Positions 18,755-26,280 of a DNA stretch of 32,301 bases are shown here, piece by piece. The stretch's first letter is position 1. Each line of letters starts with the position of its first letter. A program made the position numbers and the translations under genes. The notes under the pieces are model-generated. The model was not told where the DNA came from, ran no database searches, and saw nothing but the letters and a program-made list of their open reading frames with translations. Source of the DNA: Pirellula staleyi DSM 6068 (GTDB lineage: Bacteria; Planctomycetota; Planctomycetia; Pirellulales; Pirellulaceae); NCBI GenBank assembly GCA_945870455.1, contig CAMBSL010000039.1, positions 1-32,301 of the forward strand, in the 5' to 3' direction.

Positions 18755-18988
18755 ATGGCACAAAGTACACAAAAGTTTGAAAGCTCGATTCAACAGATCA
18801 TCCGGTTTGTGGCTTTTGTGATTTTTTGTGGCTAGGAAAAATGGTAAGGAAAAAAATCGCGAGCCTCACTGCGTTCGTTGGTTCTCTTCGGCCCAGTCCC
18901 TCGGTATCCGTCCCTCGGGACGAGCGAAAGGGGACGAAGCAGACGAAGCTCTTTTCTAGGGGCTTTCTATTGAAAAGCAACGCAGCAT
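18755..18988. other. Non-coding stretch with RAYT/REP-type repeats
   Basis: No credible gene. It contains a CGTCCC-TC-GGGACG hairpin (18909-18922) and the motif at 18927-18951 that recurs upstream of the transposase fragment near 25060. The 183 bases before 18602, after the DUF1501 stop, are likewise empty as far as I can see. Confidence 0.5.
18909..18951. repeat. Hairpin plus GGGGACGAAG/GACGAAGCTC motif
   Basis: A 6-2-6 hairpin (18909-18922) is followed by AAAGGGGACGAAG (18927-18939) and GACGAAGCTC (18942-18951). The second half closely matches 25035-25060, and GGGACG also forms the arms of the palindrome at 23295-23314. The three loci look like members of one dispersed repeat family. Confidence 0.6.
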
Positions 18989-19774
18989 CTAAATTTCGTC
19001 GCGAGACCAGGACGAGACAAAGCGGCACCTCTGCTCACCGATTTGGAATGTGCATGAGTTGTTAACGATGATTTGTTTCATTCGGACCCACATTCCATTC
19101 GGAGCTCCCGCAGTTCGAGCGATCCAAGTACGAGTGGATTCCCTTGCGATACAAGCATGTTTGGACGCGAGAAACGGATCGTCCGGTATTCTCATCGCGC
19201 TCTCCGACCCTCGACCAATCCAATAGTCCCCGTCGATTAAAGTGAAACTGCTCGGGGCACTTGACGAGGCCAATAACGGATTAATAGAGGTTGTATCCGG
19301 AATGAAAGCCGACCGAGAAAGCTTTGCATAAGAATTGCCGGATGTTGATGTTGTCCCGGAATAGCTACCGTTTTCAATTCGAGCTAACATTTCGGCTCGC
19401 GCGTCTGCATCTAAAGGGACGCTATCTTGAAACTGAAAACGCTGGCCTCCAAGCAAAAATTCCGAACCATCCTTCAACTCGATCTTGCGCACGCGAACCC
19501 ACAATCCGGTCTTGCTTTCCAAATCCCTAATAATCCAACGGTATTCCCCATTCTGCTTCTCAAGATCGATAGCCAAATGCCTATCGGAAACCATCGAGTC
19601 GTGTTGAATATTGACATCGCAATCCCTGCGTCCAACGGTAGTTGACGAACTCCTAATCCGGAACAATTCGCCCTCAACGGACCCATCGTCGAAAAGAGTC
19701 AGCCTGGCCATCGGTGGCCGGTGGGTTGGCCGATAGGGTTCTACGGGCGGTTCCGAATTTGAAAAATTGTTCAC
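18989..19774 (-). CDS. Double FHA-domain protein
   Basis: Two forkhead-associated domains in 261 residues. FHA1 (about 35-117) has GRR (48-50), SDRH (63-66) and KTGLWVR (88-94). FHA2 (about 177-254) has IGRG (186-189), SKH (204-206) and NGMWVR (226-231). The Gly-Arg, Ser-x-x-His or Ser-x-His, and Asn-Gly positions form the phosphothreonine pocket in this family. FHA1 has Thr-Gly in place of Asn-Gly, FHA2 the canonical pair. A Ser/Thr-rich linker (137-176) could itself be phosphorylated. No membrane segment is present. The start is a GTG at 19774, eight bases after the kinase stop, with AAGG close in front; an internal Met at residue 22 is an alternative. Its place behind a Ser/Thr kinase gene suggests it reads that kinase's phosphorylation. 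Confidence 0.88.
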   Translation of the reverse strand: MNNFSNSEPPVEPYRPTHRPPMARLTLFDDGSVEGELFRIRSSSTTVGRRDCDVNIQHDSMVSDRHLAIDLEKQNGEYRWIIRDLESKTGLWVRVRKIELKDGSEFLLGGQRFQFQDSVPLDADARAEMLARIENGSYSGTTSTSGNSYAKLSRSAFIPDTTSINPLLASSSAPSSFTLIDGDYWIGRGSESAMRIPDDPFLASKHACIARESTRTWIARTAGAPNGMWVRMKQIIVNNSCTFQIGEQRCRFVSSWSRDEI

Positions 19775-19782
19775 GCCTTGAG

Positions 19783-22626
19783 TTATTCCTTAGCTGGTTG
19801 TAGCAGAGCTATGCTGCCCGTTTCAGAACCGATCGCGATCCGTTTGCCAAGGTTGTCGATGCTAATTGAGGTTGGTGCCTCGGCTTTCGCCAATTCCCAG
19901 GATGCAAACAGGCTGCCTGCATCGAGGTCATAGACGGAGACTCGCAACCTATCGTCTATGGCTGCCAGAAATCGTCCATTGTTTGAACGCCCCATCACAC
20001 GAATTGAGCCATACAATGTTTGCAATAAGTCCTCTAAAGGCTCCATACTCGGAAACTCAAAATACTGAACGGTACCGTCGGAGTGGAGCGCCGCAATTCG
20101 GTTGTCCTTTGAGTTGAATTGGGTCGCAACGATCGGTTTGGTGTTCGTCTTTGGCGAGTCTTGCTTCTCCGAACTCTCTTTTGAAATCTGTTTCCCATCC
20201 TTTGTGCGTATGGCCAACAAGTCCCCATTCCATAAACCAAATAGTGCGCAATCCAATTTTTGGGAGGCTGACAGAGATTCTACCGACGATTTGTCGATGC
20301 TAATGAGCGATGCAACGGGCGGCAGTATCTTGCCGGTTCTCAAATTCATTCGGGTGAAGCTTCCTTGTGGTGAAACCATAAAGAATTCATCTGAATCCGG
20401 AGAAAATGCAAAGTAGGAAATGTCAGGTTTTTCCTGTCCCATCGTCGTTAGATCGGATTTCCAAATGCTACGTCCTTCTTTGTTGACCAGTTGTGCAGTC
20501 AGGCCAGCACCGAACACTCGACCTACATGACAGGTGAACATCCCATTCGGAGCGGCCAGAAAATCGACTAACGTACCTTCGCTCGGAAGGCTTTGATTGT
20601 TTCCGTCTTTACTCCATAGACTTATCTGACTTATGGATTGGAGAGCATTTCCCATGGTTTTGCCGGGCAGTTGAATGGGTTTGCCAACGCGCTCCGCCGA
20701 AATCAATTTCCCATCGCTAAGGTGCGAAACTCGAATAACGGGACTGCTGTGACCGATTAGGCGTTGTTGGACAACGAACCGTTTCCCCAAGACAACTTCT
20801 TCACCTAGTATTTTTGGGTTCGCAAGGTTTTTTGAATTGTAAATGTCGAGAGGTGCAACGTTGGACCGGCTAGGCTCGCTGGGCATGTCCGTAGAGCCGG
20901 ACGCCGACCCAATTATTGTTGAATTGGGGGGCGAATTTTCTTTTTGAGGAGCTACGTCGGCCGGACGCGTCGATGAGGACGGTTTTTCCAGAGCGGCTAT
21001 TGATAGTCCGAGATTTAACTCAAGGATTTGGTTCGCAACAAGCTTTACTGTCTTTTGGAAGATCTCTTTCTCATTGCGGCGGGCCGACAATTTATAAGTC
21101 CCTGGACTCGCCGAAATGCTAGGCTGAGCTTCAGCCCGGGGACGTTCGAATCTTGCGGGGGCGTCATCAATGAAAACTTGCACGTCGGCCGGTATACTGG
21201 TAAGCACAATACTCGCCTGCCCCGGGTTTCGAATCATGCGACCAATATCGGTAATCCAATGTGGGCGAAACATCAGGATTCCAACAAGAGCGATGGGCGG
21301 GATCGAAAACATGACAACACTTAGGAGTGTGGCAAATTTGCTCTTTTCTTCCTTGTCTTTCCTCCTCGTTTTCTTCGGCGAATTCATCGGCGAAAAAACA
21401 CTCAAATCTACCTTCGGATTTTGTGCTTCGCTCAAAAAAGCGAGCTGAGCTTTTTCGGCGATCGCAACCTTTTCGACGAGGGGAGCAATCTTCGACGAAG
21501 CCAAAGCAGCAATCAATTCAGCGGGACTTTGAAAGCGATCGTCCGGGTTCTTGGCCAACATTCGCGAAAGGATTTGCTCCGTTTCATACGGGACACCAAG
21601 CCTGAGAGAGTGGACCGGTGGAGGTGTACTGTTTTGGTGCGCGTTCATGATTGCCAACGGACTATCCGCTTCAAATGGCGATCTCCCCGTCAACAGGAAA
21701 AACCAAGTGCACCCCAAGCTGTAAATATCCGAACGAATATCTGCAAGCGATGGATTGATTGCTTGTTCAGGAGCCATGTAGTTCGGTGTGCCGATAATGG
21801 TCCCATCAATAGTAAGTTCAGAACTAGCCGCAGCCAATCCAGTCGTCTTGGCTAATCCAAAGTCGAGTATTCGGACACGAAACTCATCGCCTTCTTTAGA
21901 CGCCAATACGTTTTGTGGCTTGATGTCCCGGTGGACCATATTCTGCTGATGTGCATGATCGAGCCCCATGGCGATCTGTTTAATAAACTCGCGTGCTCTA
22001 TCAATGGGCAACGGGCCAACACGGTTGACCATCGAGGAGAGGCTTTCGCCTTTGACGTACTCCATAACGAGACCAATCATGCTCCCCTCTTCGATAGCGG
22101 TCAGGGTTTGGACCACATTCGGATGGTTTAGCTTCGCGGCGGATTGGATCTCTCGCTTGAACCGAACTCGGACATCTTCGCGGCTCAATAGATGAGAATG
22201 GATAACTTTCAGGACTTCCTTTCGCGCGGTAAGTTTGTGCTCAACCAAAAATACATTGCCCATTCCACCACGGCCAATCAAACTCAGAACTTTGTATTGG
22301 GCATGATCGCGCAATTCAATAGGGATCGAGACCGTTTGCTTATCGGGTTTCGGTTCGGTTTGCTTTGACGCAACATTCTTAGGCGATGACGATGGAACTG
22401 GTTCTGTCGATTTTGAAGGCTCAGTGTCGACGCTGTTACCGATTGAGTTCTCCATTCGAAACTCATCAACAACGCTTTGACAACGCTTGCAGTGGGAAAC
22501 GTGTTGTTGGACAACGACCGTGTCTTCGGGAGCAAGCAAATTTTTGGCTAATCCACTTAGCGTTTCGTCTGACGGATGCTGCTGTGGAGCCTTCGAGGTA
22601 TTTCTTGGCGAGTTCATAGCGGGCAT
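19783..22626 (-). CDS. Membrane Ser/Thr protein kinase with zinc-finger-like N terminus and propeller-like C terminus
   Basis: Domains in order over 947 residues. Residues 15-55 resemble an anti-sigma-type zinc finger (HPSDETL, then HVSHCKRC with His42/45, Cys46, Cys49). The kinase spans about 110-380: glycine loop IGRGGMGNVF, Lys140, HRDIKPQN (Asp234), DFG (255-257), GTPNYMAPEQ and SDIYSLGC, all intact, so it should be active. A membrane helix lies at about 432-453 (LLSVVMFSIPPIALVGILMF). A PEGA-like beta domain follows (SIVLTSIPADVQVFIDD). The last 300 residues contain WD40-like strands (IGHSSPVIRVSHLSDGKLISA, FAFSPDSDEFFMVS, ISIDNLGKRIAIGSETGSIALL). This is the planctomycete Hanks-type architecture with an extracytoplasmic sensor. 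AAGGG lies just before the ATG at 22626; an ATG at 22617 is the alternative. The double-FHA gene follows directly. Confidence 0.93.
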   Translation of the reverse strand: MPAMNSPRNTSKAPQQHPSDETLSGLAKNLLAPEDTVVVQQHVSHCKRCQSVVDEFRMENSIGNSVDTEPSKSTEPVPSSSPKNVASKQTEPKPDKQTVSIPIELRDHAQYKVLSLIGRGGMGNVFLVEHKLTARKEVLKVIHSHLLSREDVRVRFKREIQSAAKLNHPNVVQTLTAIEEGSMIGLVMEYVKGESLSSMVNRVGPLPIDRAREFIKQIAMGLDHAHQQNMVHRDIKPQNVLASKEGDEFRVRILDFGLAKTTGLAAASSELTIDGTIIGTPNYMAPEQAINPSLADIRSDIYSLGCTWFFLLTGRSPFEADSPLAIMNAHQNSTPPPVHSLRLGVPYETEQILSRMLAKNPDDRFQSPAELIAALASSKIAPLVEKVAIAEKAQLAFLSEAQNPKVDLSVFSPMNSPKKTRRKDKEEKSKFATLLSVVMFSIPPIALVGILMFRPHWITDIGRMIRNPGQASIVLTSIPADVQVFIDDAPARFERPRAEAQPSISASPGTYKLSARRNEKEIFQKTVKLVANQILELNLGLSIAALEKPSSSTRPADVAPQKENSPPNSTIIGSASGSTDMPSEPSRSNVAPLDIYNSKNLANPKILGEEVVLGKRFVVQQRLIGHSSPVIRVSHLSDGKLISAERVGKPIQLPGKTMGNALQSISQISLWSKDGNNQSLPSEGTLVDFLAAPNGMFTCHVGRVFGAGLTAQLVNKEGRSIWKSDLTTMGQEKPDISYFAFSPDSDEFFMVSPQGSFTRMNLRTGKILPPVASLISIDKSSVESLSASQKLDCALFGLWNGDLLAIRTKDGKQISKESSEKQDSPKTNTKPIVATQFNSKDNRIAALHSDGTVQYFEFPSMEPLEDLLQTLYGSIRVMGRSNNGRFLAAIDDRLRVSVYDLDAGSLFASWELAKAEAPTSISIDNLGKRIAIGSETGSIALLQPAKE

Positions 22627-22658
22627 TTTCCCTTATCAAGAATCAAGATTACTGATAG

Positions 22659-23141
22659 TATAGCGGTGATAAACCCCGTCGTCGACATTGCAGGCGCGCT
22701 ACCGTTTCGGCGATTCGAATCCCGTTTATCCTAATGCCTGAAAACAATATCTCGATCCCATCGGTTCTCAATGGAACGAATCATCGGCAGTTGAGGTTTC
22801 ATACGGCTGTCGACTCGGTCTCCTTGACCAGGGAAACGACTGAGAAGTTGAATGGGTTCAAAGTAACTGGGTCCGTCGTCGTTGATCAACTTGAGACGTT
22901 CAGCCAGAGAGATGTGAAAGATGCCTTTGGAAACATGCGGAAGGTACGGTTGCGCTCGCTCGTTTTCGACGGCATTCAATTTGCCGATATTCCAATTGAG
23001 ATTTTCGACGCCGCATTGGGTCGACAAAAAATCAGCGTCATCGGTGGAGGCTTAATCAAACAGATGAACTTGGTTATAGACCCTGCTAAACATTGTCTTT
23101 ACCTGTCACCCAATCGGCTGCTTGGAATGAAGAGCGATTGA
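22659..23141 (+). pseudogene. Retropepsin-like aspartic protease remnant lacking its catalytic Asp
   Basis: The frame is open from 22659, with an ATG at 22734. It reads RIPFILMPENNISIPSVLNG and then QLRFHTAVDSVSLT, which follows the usual plan of planctomycete/retroviral-type aspartyl proteases (IPF...NH.Y.PV.VNG, then FLLDTGA). The catalytic D-T-G/A site has become His-Thr-Ala. The C-terminal strands (IPIEIFDAALGRQKISVIGG, then LIKQMNLVIDPAKHCLYLSPNR) keep the fold pattern. No signal peptide or start is visible upstream, where the divergent kinase promoter region lies. I read it as a decayed, probably 5'-truncated copy. A catalytically dead but functional protein starting at 22734 is possible. 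Confidence 0.5.
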
Positions 23142-23294
23142 GCGATTTTCGTAAACCATTGCATTGAACCTCGTTCAACACGGCGATGGCTGGTGGTTTG
23201 CCCCATTCGAAAAAAAGAACGATCGAAATGCCGAAGCACCCAAAGCGACACAGCATCTTTTCGACACAACAAAAGAGGACGAGCACAACAAAAC

Positions 23295-23314
23295 GGGACG
23301 CAGCGCTGCGTCCC
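23295..23314. repeat. Perfect 20-bp palindrome
   Basis: GGGACGCAGC followed by its exact complement, followed by CCTTA. The same GGGACGCAG string opens the repeat at 25041 upstream of the REP-associated transposase fragment, and GGGGACGAAG occurs at 18930. This suggests a RAYT-type palindromic repeat. Confidence 0.8.
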
Positions 23315-23497
23315 CTTATTTGCCGGTCGCAAGAGTGGCTGGCACGGCGATCGATGGTACCGGCAGTGCCGCCGCTAAGGGGGGCGAAGGTTGAGATTTT
23401 GGATACGGAACAATAAGTTGTTCAGCAAATGAGGCGAAAAATCCTTTTTTGCCAGGATTCTTCACTAGGCCTTTTCAAAAAGACCGAATACCCTAAA

Positions 23498-23510
23498 AAT
23501 ACGCAGTATT
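23498..23510. promoter_or_regulatory. Dyad, possible PadR operator
   Basis: AATAC-GCA-GTATT, a 5-3-5 inverted repeat 88 bases before the PadR start. PadR regulators bind short AT-rich dyads and often control their own operon, so it is a candidate site. There is only one copy and no experimental support. Confidence 0.3.
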
Positions 23511-23598
23511 GTAACCACGCACAGAACTGGCAAAACATAAGTGTTAAGGTTTCGCTAATAAGTGCATACTCTAGCAGGCAGACTATAGGAGGATTTTT

Positions 23599-23931
23599 GT
23601 GGCGCGTTATACATTGACAATGCGATTGGTCCTTGAGGAGATCGCTCTGAATGGGCCAACATGGGGATACGAGATCCTCAAGGCTCTACAGGCAAAGGAA
23701 AAAAAGTTAGTAACCCTGATACCTCAACTTTGCATCAATCCATTCACCGTAACCCTTGGTGGTGTTTACGCCGCTTTGGATAGATTGGTGGAACTGAAAC
23801 TGATCGACCGAACTGAGACGATTCAAAACGGTCGGAAAATAGACAAGTGCAGCCTCTCCCGCACTGGTCGCGATTTCCTACGAGCAAACGCATCCCTCAC
23901 AACTCCTGCCTACAAACCCGCCTTGACTTAA
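23599..23931 (+). CDS. PadR-family transcriptional regulator
   Basis: The GTG at 23599 is fixed by a textbook AGGAGG at 23587-23592, six bases upstream, one of the strongest ribosome sites in the window. The 110-residue protein is a single winged-helix domain: LVLEEIALNGPTWGYEI (helices 1-2), the long insertion KEKKLVTLIPQLCINPF, the recognition-helix region TLGGVYAALDRLVELKLI, and a wing DRTETIQNGRKIDKCSLSRTG. That is the PadR N-terminal domain, with almost no C-terminal dimerisation helix (typical of the short subfamily). The membrane-protein gene starts 27 bases after its stop with its own GAGG site. PadR proteins usually repress the adjacent membrane-protein or transporter gene until an effector binds, so that gene is the likely target. 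Confidence 0.85.
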   Translation: MARYTLTMRLVLEEIALNGPTWGYEILKALQAKEKKLVTLIPQLCINPFTVTLGGVYAALDRLVELKLIDRTETIQNGRKIDKCSLSRTGRDFLRANASLTTPAYKPALT

Positions 23932-23957
23932 CTTAACCAACCCTTTTTGAGGAAACC

Positions 23958-24827
23958 ATGTGGCTAAGCTTGTTAACGAATTTGATGCATTTCATTTCTT
24001 CTGTTTGGAAGCGTGTTCCATCCGATTCCAAGGGCAAGATTCGCCGACTTTTCCAAGACTACTTTGATCGCTTCGTTGAACGCGTGCACAATTCGCGCAG
24101 CGAAGCGGAAAAAACCGCGATAGAGGAACGCGCAAAAGAGCTGGATATTCCCATTTCTTTCAGTGTCATCGCCAACGCTATTGAGCGTCGCGTTGAGCGA
24201 TTTTGGCAGCTAAATAGTGTTGGTGATCTCGCATTTGATTTAGTTTTGGTGTTGTGCGCAACATTTTCAACGGCTGCAGCTCAGAGCATTATCATCGGGT
24301 GGAACTTACCAGTTGTTTTTGAATGTTGCTTGATGGTTTGGTTTTTGGACATCTACCTGATCATTGCAACGTTGAATAGACCCGTTTGGGGCGGTTTACT
24401 GTGCATCTGGTCAGCAGTTCTTTTAGCTGTTTTTATTGACAGGATTTTTTTGCTAACGTGGATCCCGTCAACTCTGATCCAAGTAACAGTGTTTTGTCGT
24501 TGCATCAAGATTTGCGGGAAATTCAAGGCAATTCAGAGACTGCCGTTGATGTTTCTTTGCTCGTTGGGCATTGCCTTCGCGGCTGCGTCAATTGGCCAGG
24601 CGGCAATGCATTTCACTGACAATCGGGACTTGGTGTTGTTTCGACGGTGGTTAGTCGGGGATTTGCTGTCCCATCTAATCATTTTAGTAATCGTTGAAAT
24701 TTGCCGACTACGCGGTGTCCCATGTCCTTCGCTTCGTTGGAATTTCAATGAAGATATAACTTCGTCGGGGAAGTCACTCGATGGTGGTACTTCAGAAGAT
24801 AGTACGCTCAACAGAATTAAAGTCTAA
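23958..24827 (+). CDS. Unknown integral membrane protein with about six TM segments
   Basis: The ATG at 23958 follows GAGG at a good distance. Residues 1-85 are cytoplasmic in character, amphipathic and highly charged (IRRLFQDYFDRFVERVH, RSEAEKTAIEERAKELD). They are followed by hydrophobic segments at about 91-113, 118-139, 143-162, 163-185, 196-216 and 229-250, and a short hydrophilic tail. Several cysteines lie within the membrane part (CC 123-124, CRCIKIC 180-186). I do not recognise a family; no ABC, MFS or enzyme motif is visible. Co-transcription with PadR suggests an inducible membrane function such as envelope stress or efflux, but this is only context. Confidence 0.75.
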   Translation: MWLSLLTNLMHFISSVWKRVPSDSKGKIRRLFQDYFDRFVERVHNSRSEAEKTAIEERAKELDIPISFSVIANAIERRVERFWQLNSVGDLAFDLVLVLCATFSTAAAQSIIIGWNLPVVFECCLMVWFLDIYLIIATLNRPVWGGLLCIWSAVLLAVFIDRIFLLTWIPSTLIQVTVFCRCIKICGKFKAIQRLPLMFLCSLGIAFAAASIGQAAMHFTDNRDLVLFRRWLVGDLLSHLIILVIVEICRLRGVPCPSLRWNFNEDITSSGKSLDGGTSEDSTLNRIKV

Positions 24828-25101
24828 AATGAGTTTCGCGACCGATACGACATCCGATGCGACTAGCCAACGATCGATCTGTTCGCGGTCATCTTGGCAT
24901 GGCAGTCGCCAGTCTGAGAGCTGGCCGCAGCTGCTCGACAGTCAAGCTGCAGCGGCAATCATTTGAGGTGACATGCCATTTTACCCATGGGAACTATCGT
25001 TACCGGATTGACTTTTTCATCGATTTCGAAAAGCAAAAAGGGGACGCAGGGACGAAGCTCAAATCGCGTCGATTGAATGTGCCATGGAATACACTACATC
25101 A
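24828..25101. other. Intergenic stretch, probably mobile-element debris
   Basis: A 45-codon reading segment (24829-24966) starts just after the membrane-protein stop and ends QLLDSQAAAAII, which looks like the first helix of an excisionase-type HTH but stops there; I do not call it a gene. The REP-type motif at 25035-25060 lies in the second half. Nothing else is recognisable. Confidence 0.4.
25035..25060. repeat. REP-type motif upstream of the transposase fragment
   Basis: AAAAAGGGGACGCAGG followed by GACGAAGCTC. It matches 18927-18951 apart from about three changes and shares GGGACGCAG with the palindrome at 23295. It lies 41 bases before the ATG of the RAYT fragment, the usual position of repeats recognised by such transposases. 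Confidence 0.6.
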
Positions 25102-25245
25102 ATGCCACGACGACGGTTTGCCCCGCAATACTTGTCTTCATGTTTTGAATCGCGCAGGTCGATTTAAGACTTTCCCTATCGAAGACGACTCGCATCTTCT
25201 GGCGGTCTCACCTTCTCGTTCCGCTGCGTTGAGCGCCCATTGTTG
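25102..25245 (+). pseudogene. N-terminal scrap of a REP-associated tyrosine transposase (RAYT, Y1_Tnp)
   Basis: From the ATG at 25102 the frame reads MPRRRFAP, the standard RAYT start. It then loses sense, but the next frame over continues with CLHVLNRAGRFKTFPIEDDSHLLA, matching the family's YHVLNRA...LFEDD segment. A frameshift therefore lies between about 25126 and 25136. The sequence ends after about 45 codons. The HUH motif and catalytic Tyr of intact 150-250-residue transposases are absent. It is a dead fragment, next to a repeat of the kind these enzymes mobilise. Confidence 0.65.
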
Positions 25246-25297
25246 ATCTCTCAGCGCCTTTTCTCGTACGTCAACTAACTGTTGGCAAGATCTGAAT

Positions 25298-26227
25298 CTA
25301 CGAAGAGCGGTCGCGAAGACGCTTTTGCAAGTGCGCAGCCATCGATTCCAATTCCTCGGTGGATCGACTACTTAGAATACTTTCGGACGTTACTGAATCA
25401 CCAAGAAGCCCTTCATAAATCTGGATACTTGCCTTGAGCTTACCTCGCTGATCGCCGCGTTGCTCGCCTATTTCAATTCCCTCTTGTCGTCCCTCTTGTC
25501 GTCCCTCCTGTCGCGCGTCGATCAAATTGGACTGGATGTCCAGACTGGCTTTTTCTCTCGCATCGACCATTTGCTTTTCCTCCGTTATCTCTCGAATCGC
25601 GTTCAACTCGCCTGTCGCACGCAGAAACTCCAAGCCAGGAAGTAGTTCCTGCAACTCCTCGACCGTATGTTCACTCGAGTTCTTGATCCAATACGCCCAC
25701 TGCTCCAGGACGCTTGCACTGCGTACATCGCTTAGAGCCCCATTGTACTTCGCAAGTTCGACCGTGTGAATCTCGATCGATTCTTCCAATACTCGCCCGC
25801 TCTCGTGATCCACCAGCCGAAACTGGTGATGAAGCTGATCGTCGTCCCACAAATTACGCATTAGCAAACAGATCGAATAAGTCGCTTTGAGGTCGCTATA
25901 CCCTTGGCCAGCTCGGAGCTGATCCGCGTAAGCTTCGCAAGCATAAAACACGGCCCGCTTGGCAAAGCTCGATTGAACCACAATTTGGATTTCAACAATC
26001 AAAACACGACCTAGCTGGTCGGTCGCCTTAACGTCCACGCAGACCAGCTTGTCGGTCTCGAAGTCTTTAATTCCGAACGGATTGAGGTACTCGACGGAAA
26101 CAATAGGATGGGGAAACCGTAGTACAGCGTTGAGCAGGCTGATCAGGCAAATCTCATTTCCAGGTTTGCCGAAAATCTTGCGAAACGCAAAATCAATCCA
26201 GGCTCGAATCCCAATCTTCATCGACAT
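25298..26227 (-). CDS. Rpn-family / PDDEXK_2 nuclease (putative recombination-promoting nuclease)
   Basis: This 309-residue protein (ATG at 26227; an ATG at 26221 and a TTG at 26230 are alternatives) matches the Rpn/PD-(D/E)XK transposase-like family. It opens with a DFAFRKIFG segment, then LISLLNAVL. The nuclease core is CVDVKATDQLGRVLIVEIQI, with the Asp and Glu-x-Gln pattern, then FAKRAVFYACEAYADQL and a YSICLL strand. The C-terminal third is a hypervariable charged region with RQEG repeats encoded by a 12-base tandem repeat. E. coli RpnA-type proteins are DNA endonucleases that promote RecA-independent recombination. Relatives are often listed as transposases without terminal repeats, and none were found here. 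It lies just downstream of the toxin-antitoxin cluster, on the same strand. Confidence 0.88.
   Translation of the reverse strand: MSMKIGIRAWIDFAFRKIFGKPGNEICLISLLNAVLRFPHPIVSVEYLNPFGIKDFETDKLVCVDVKATDQLGRVLIVEIQIVVQSSFAKRAVFYACEAYADQLRAGQGYSDLKATYSICLLMRNLWDDDQLHHQFRLVDHESGRVLEESIEIHTVELAKYNGALSDVRSASVLEQWAYWIKNSSEHTVEELQELLPGLEFLRATGELNAIREITEEKQMVDAREKASLDIQSNLIDARQEGRQEGRQEGIEIGEQRGDQRGKLKASIQIYEGLLGDSVTSESILSSRSTEELESMAAHLQKRLRDRSS
25479..25513. repeat. 12-base tandem repeat within the Rpn-family gene
   Basis: Three copies of a 12-base unit (25479-25490, 25491-25502, 25503-25513), the third with one change, encode the repeated Arg-Gln-Glu-Gly tetrapeptide. In-frame units of 12 can expand or contract without breaking the protein. 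Confidence 0.85.
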
Positions 26228-26280
26228 CAATTATCCATCTAGCAAGCAATGTCCTATCCTGAAAATCATGAAATCGTAGT

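Larger units (their letters stand above)
23142..23598. other. Non-coding stretch upstream of the PadR gene
   Basis: No credible gene. It contains a perfect 20-bp palindrome (23295-23314), a GCCGGT/ACCGGC pair (from about 23322 to 23364) and a 5-3-5 dyad (23498-23510). The last 100 bases are AT-rich and should contain the promoter of the PadR operon; a weak TTAAGG/TACTCT pair with 17-base spacing lies at 23544-23572. Confidence 0.5.

Noticed and set aside
22690-22735. A GATTCGAATCCCG string resembling a tRNA T-arm
   Set aside because: The stem does not pair properly and no D-arm, anticodon arm or acceptor stem can be folded around it; the same bases read as the start of the protease-like remnant.
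24829-24966. A 45-residue excisionase-like protein
   Set aside because: Only the first helix-like residues fit an HTH and the frame stops there; too little to call.
24857-25246. A 129-codon open frame as one gene
   Set aside because: Only its last third has sense, as the frameshifted RAYT fragment; the rest has no protein-like pattern and spans a REP-type repeat.
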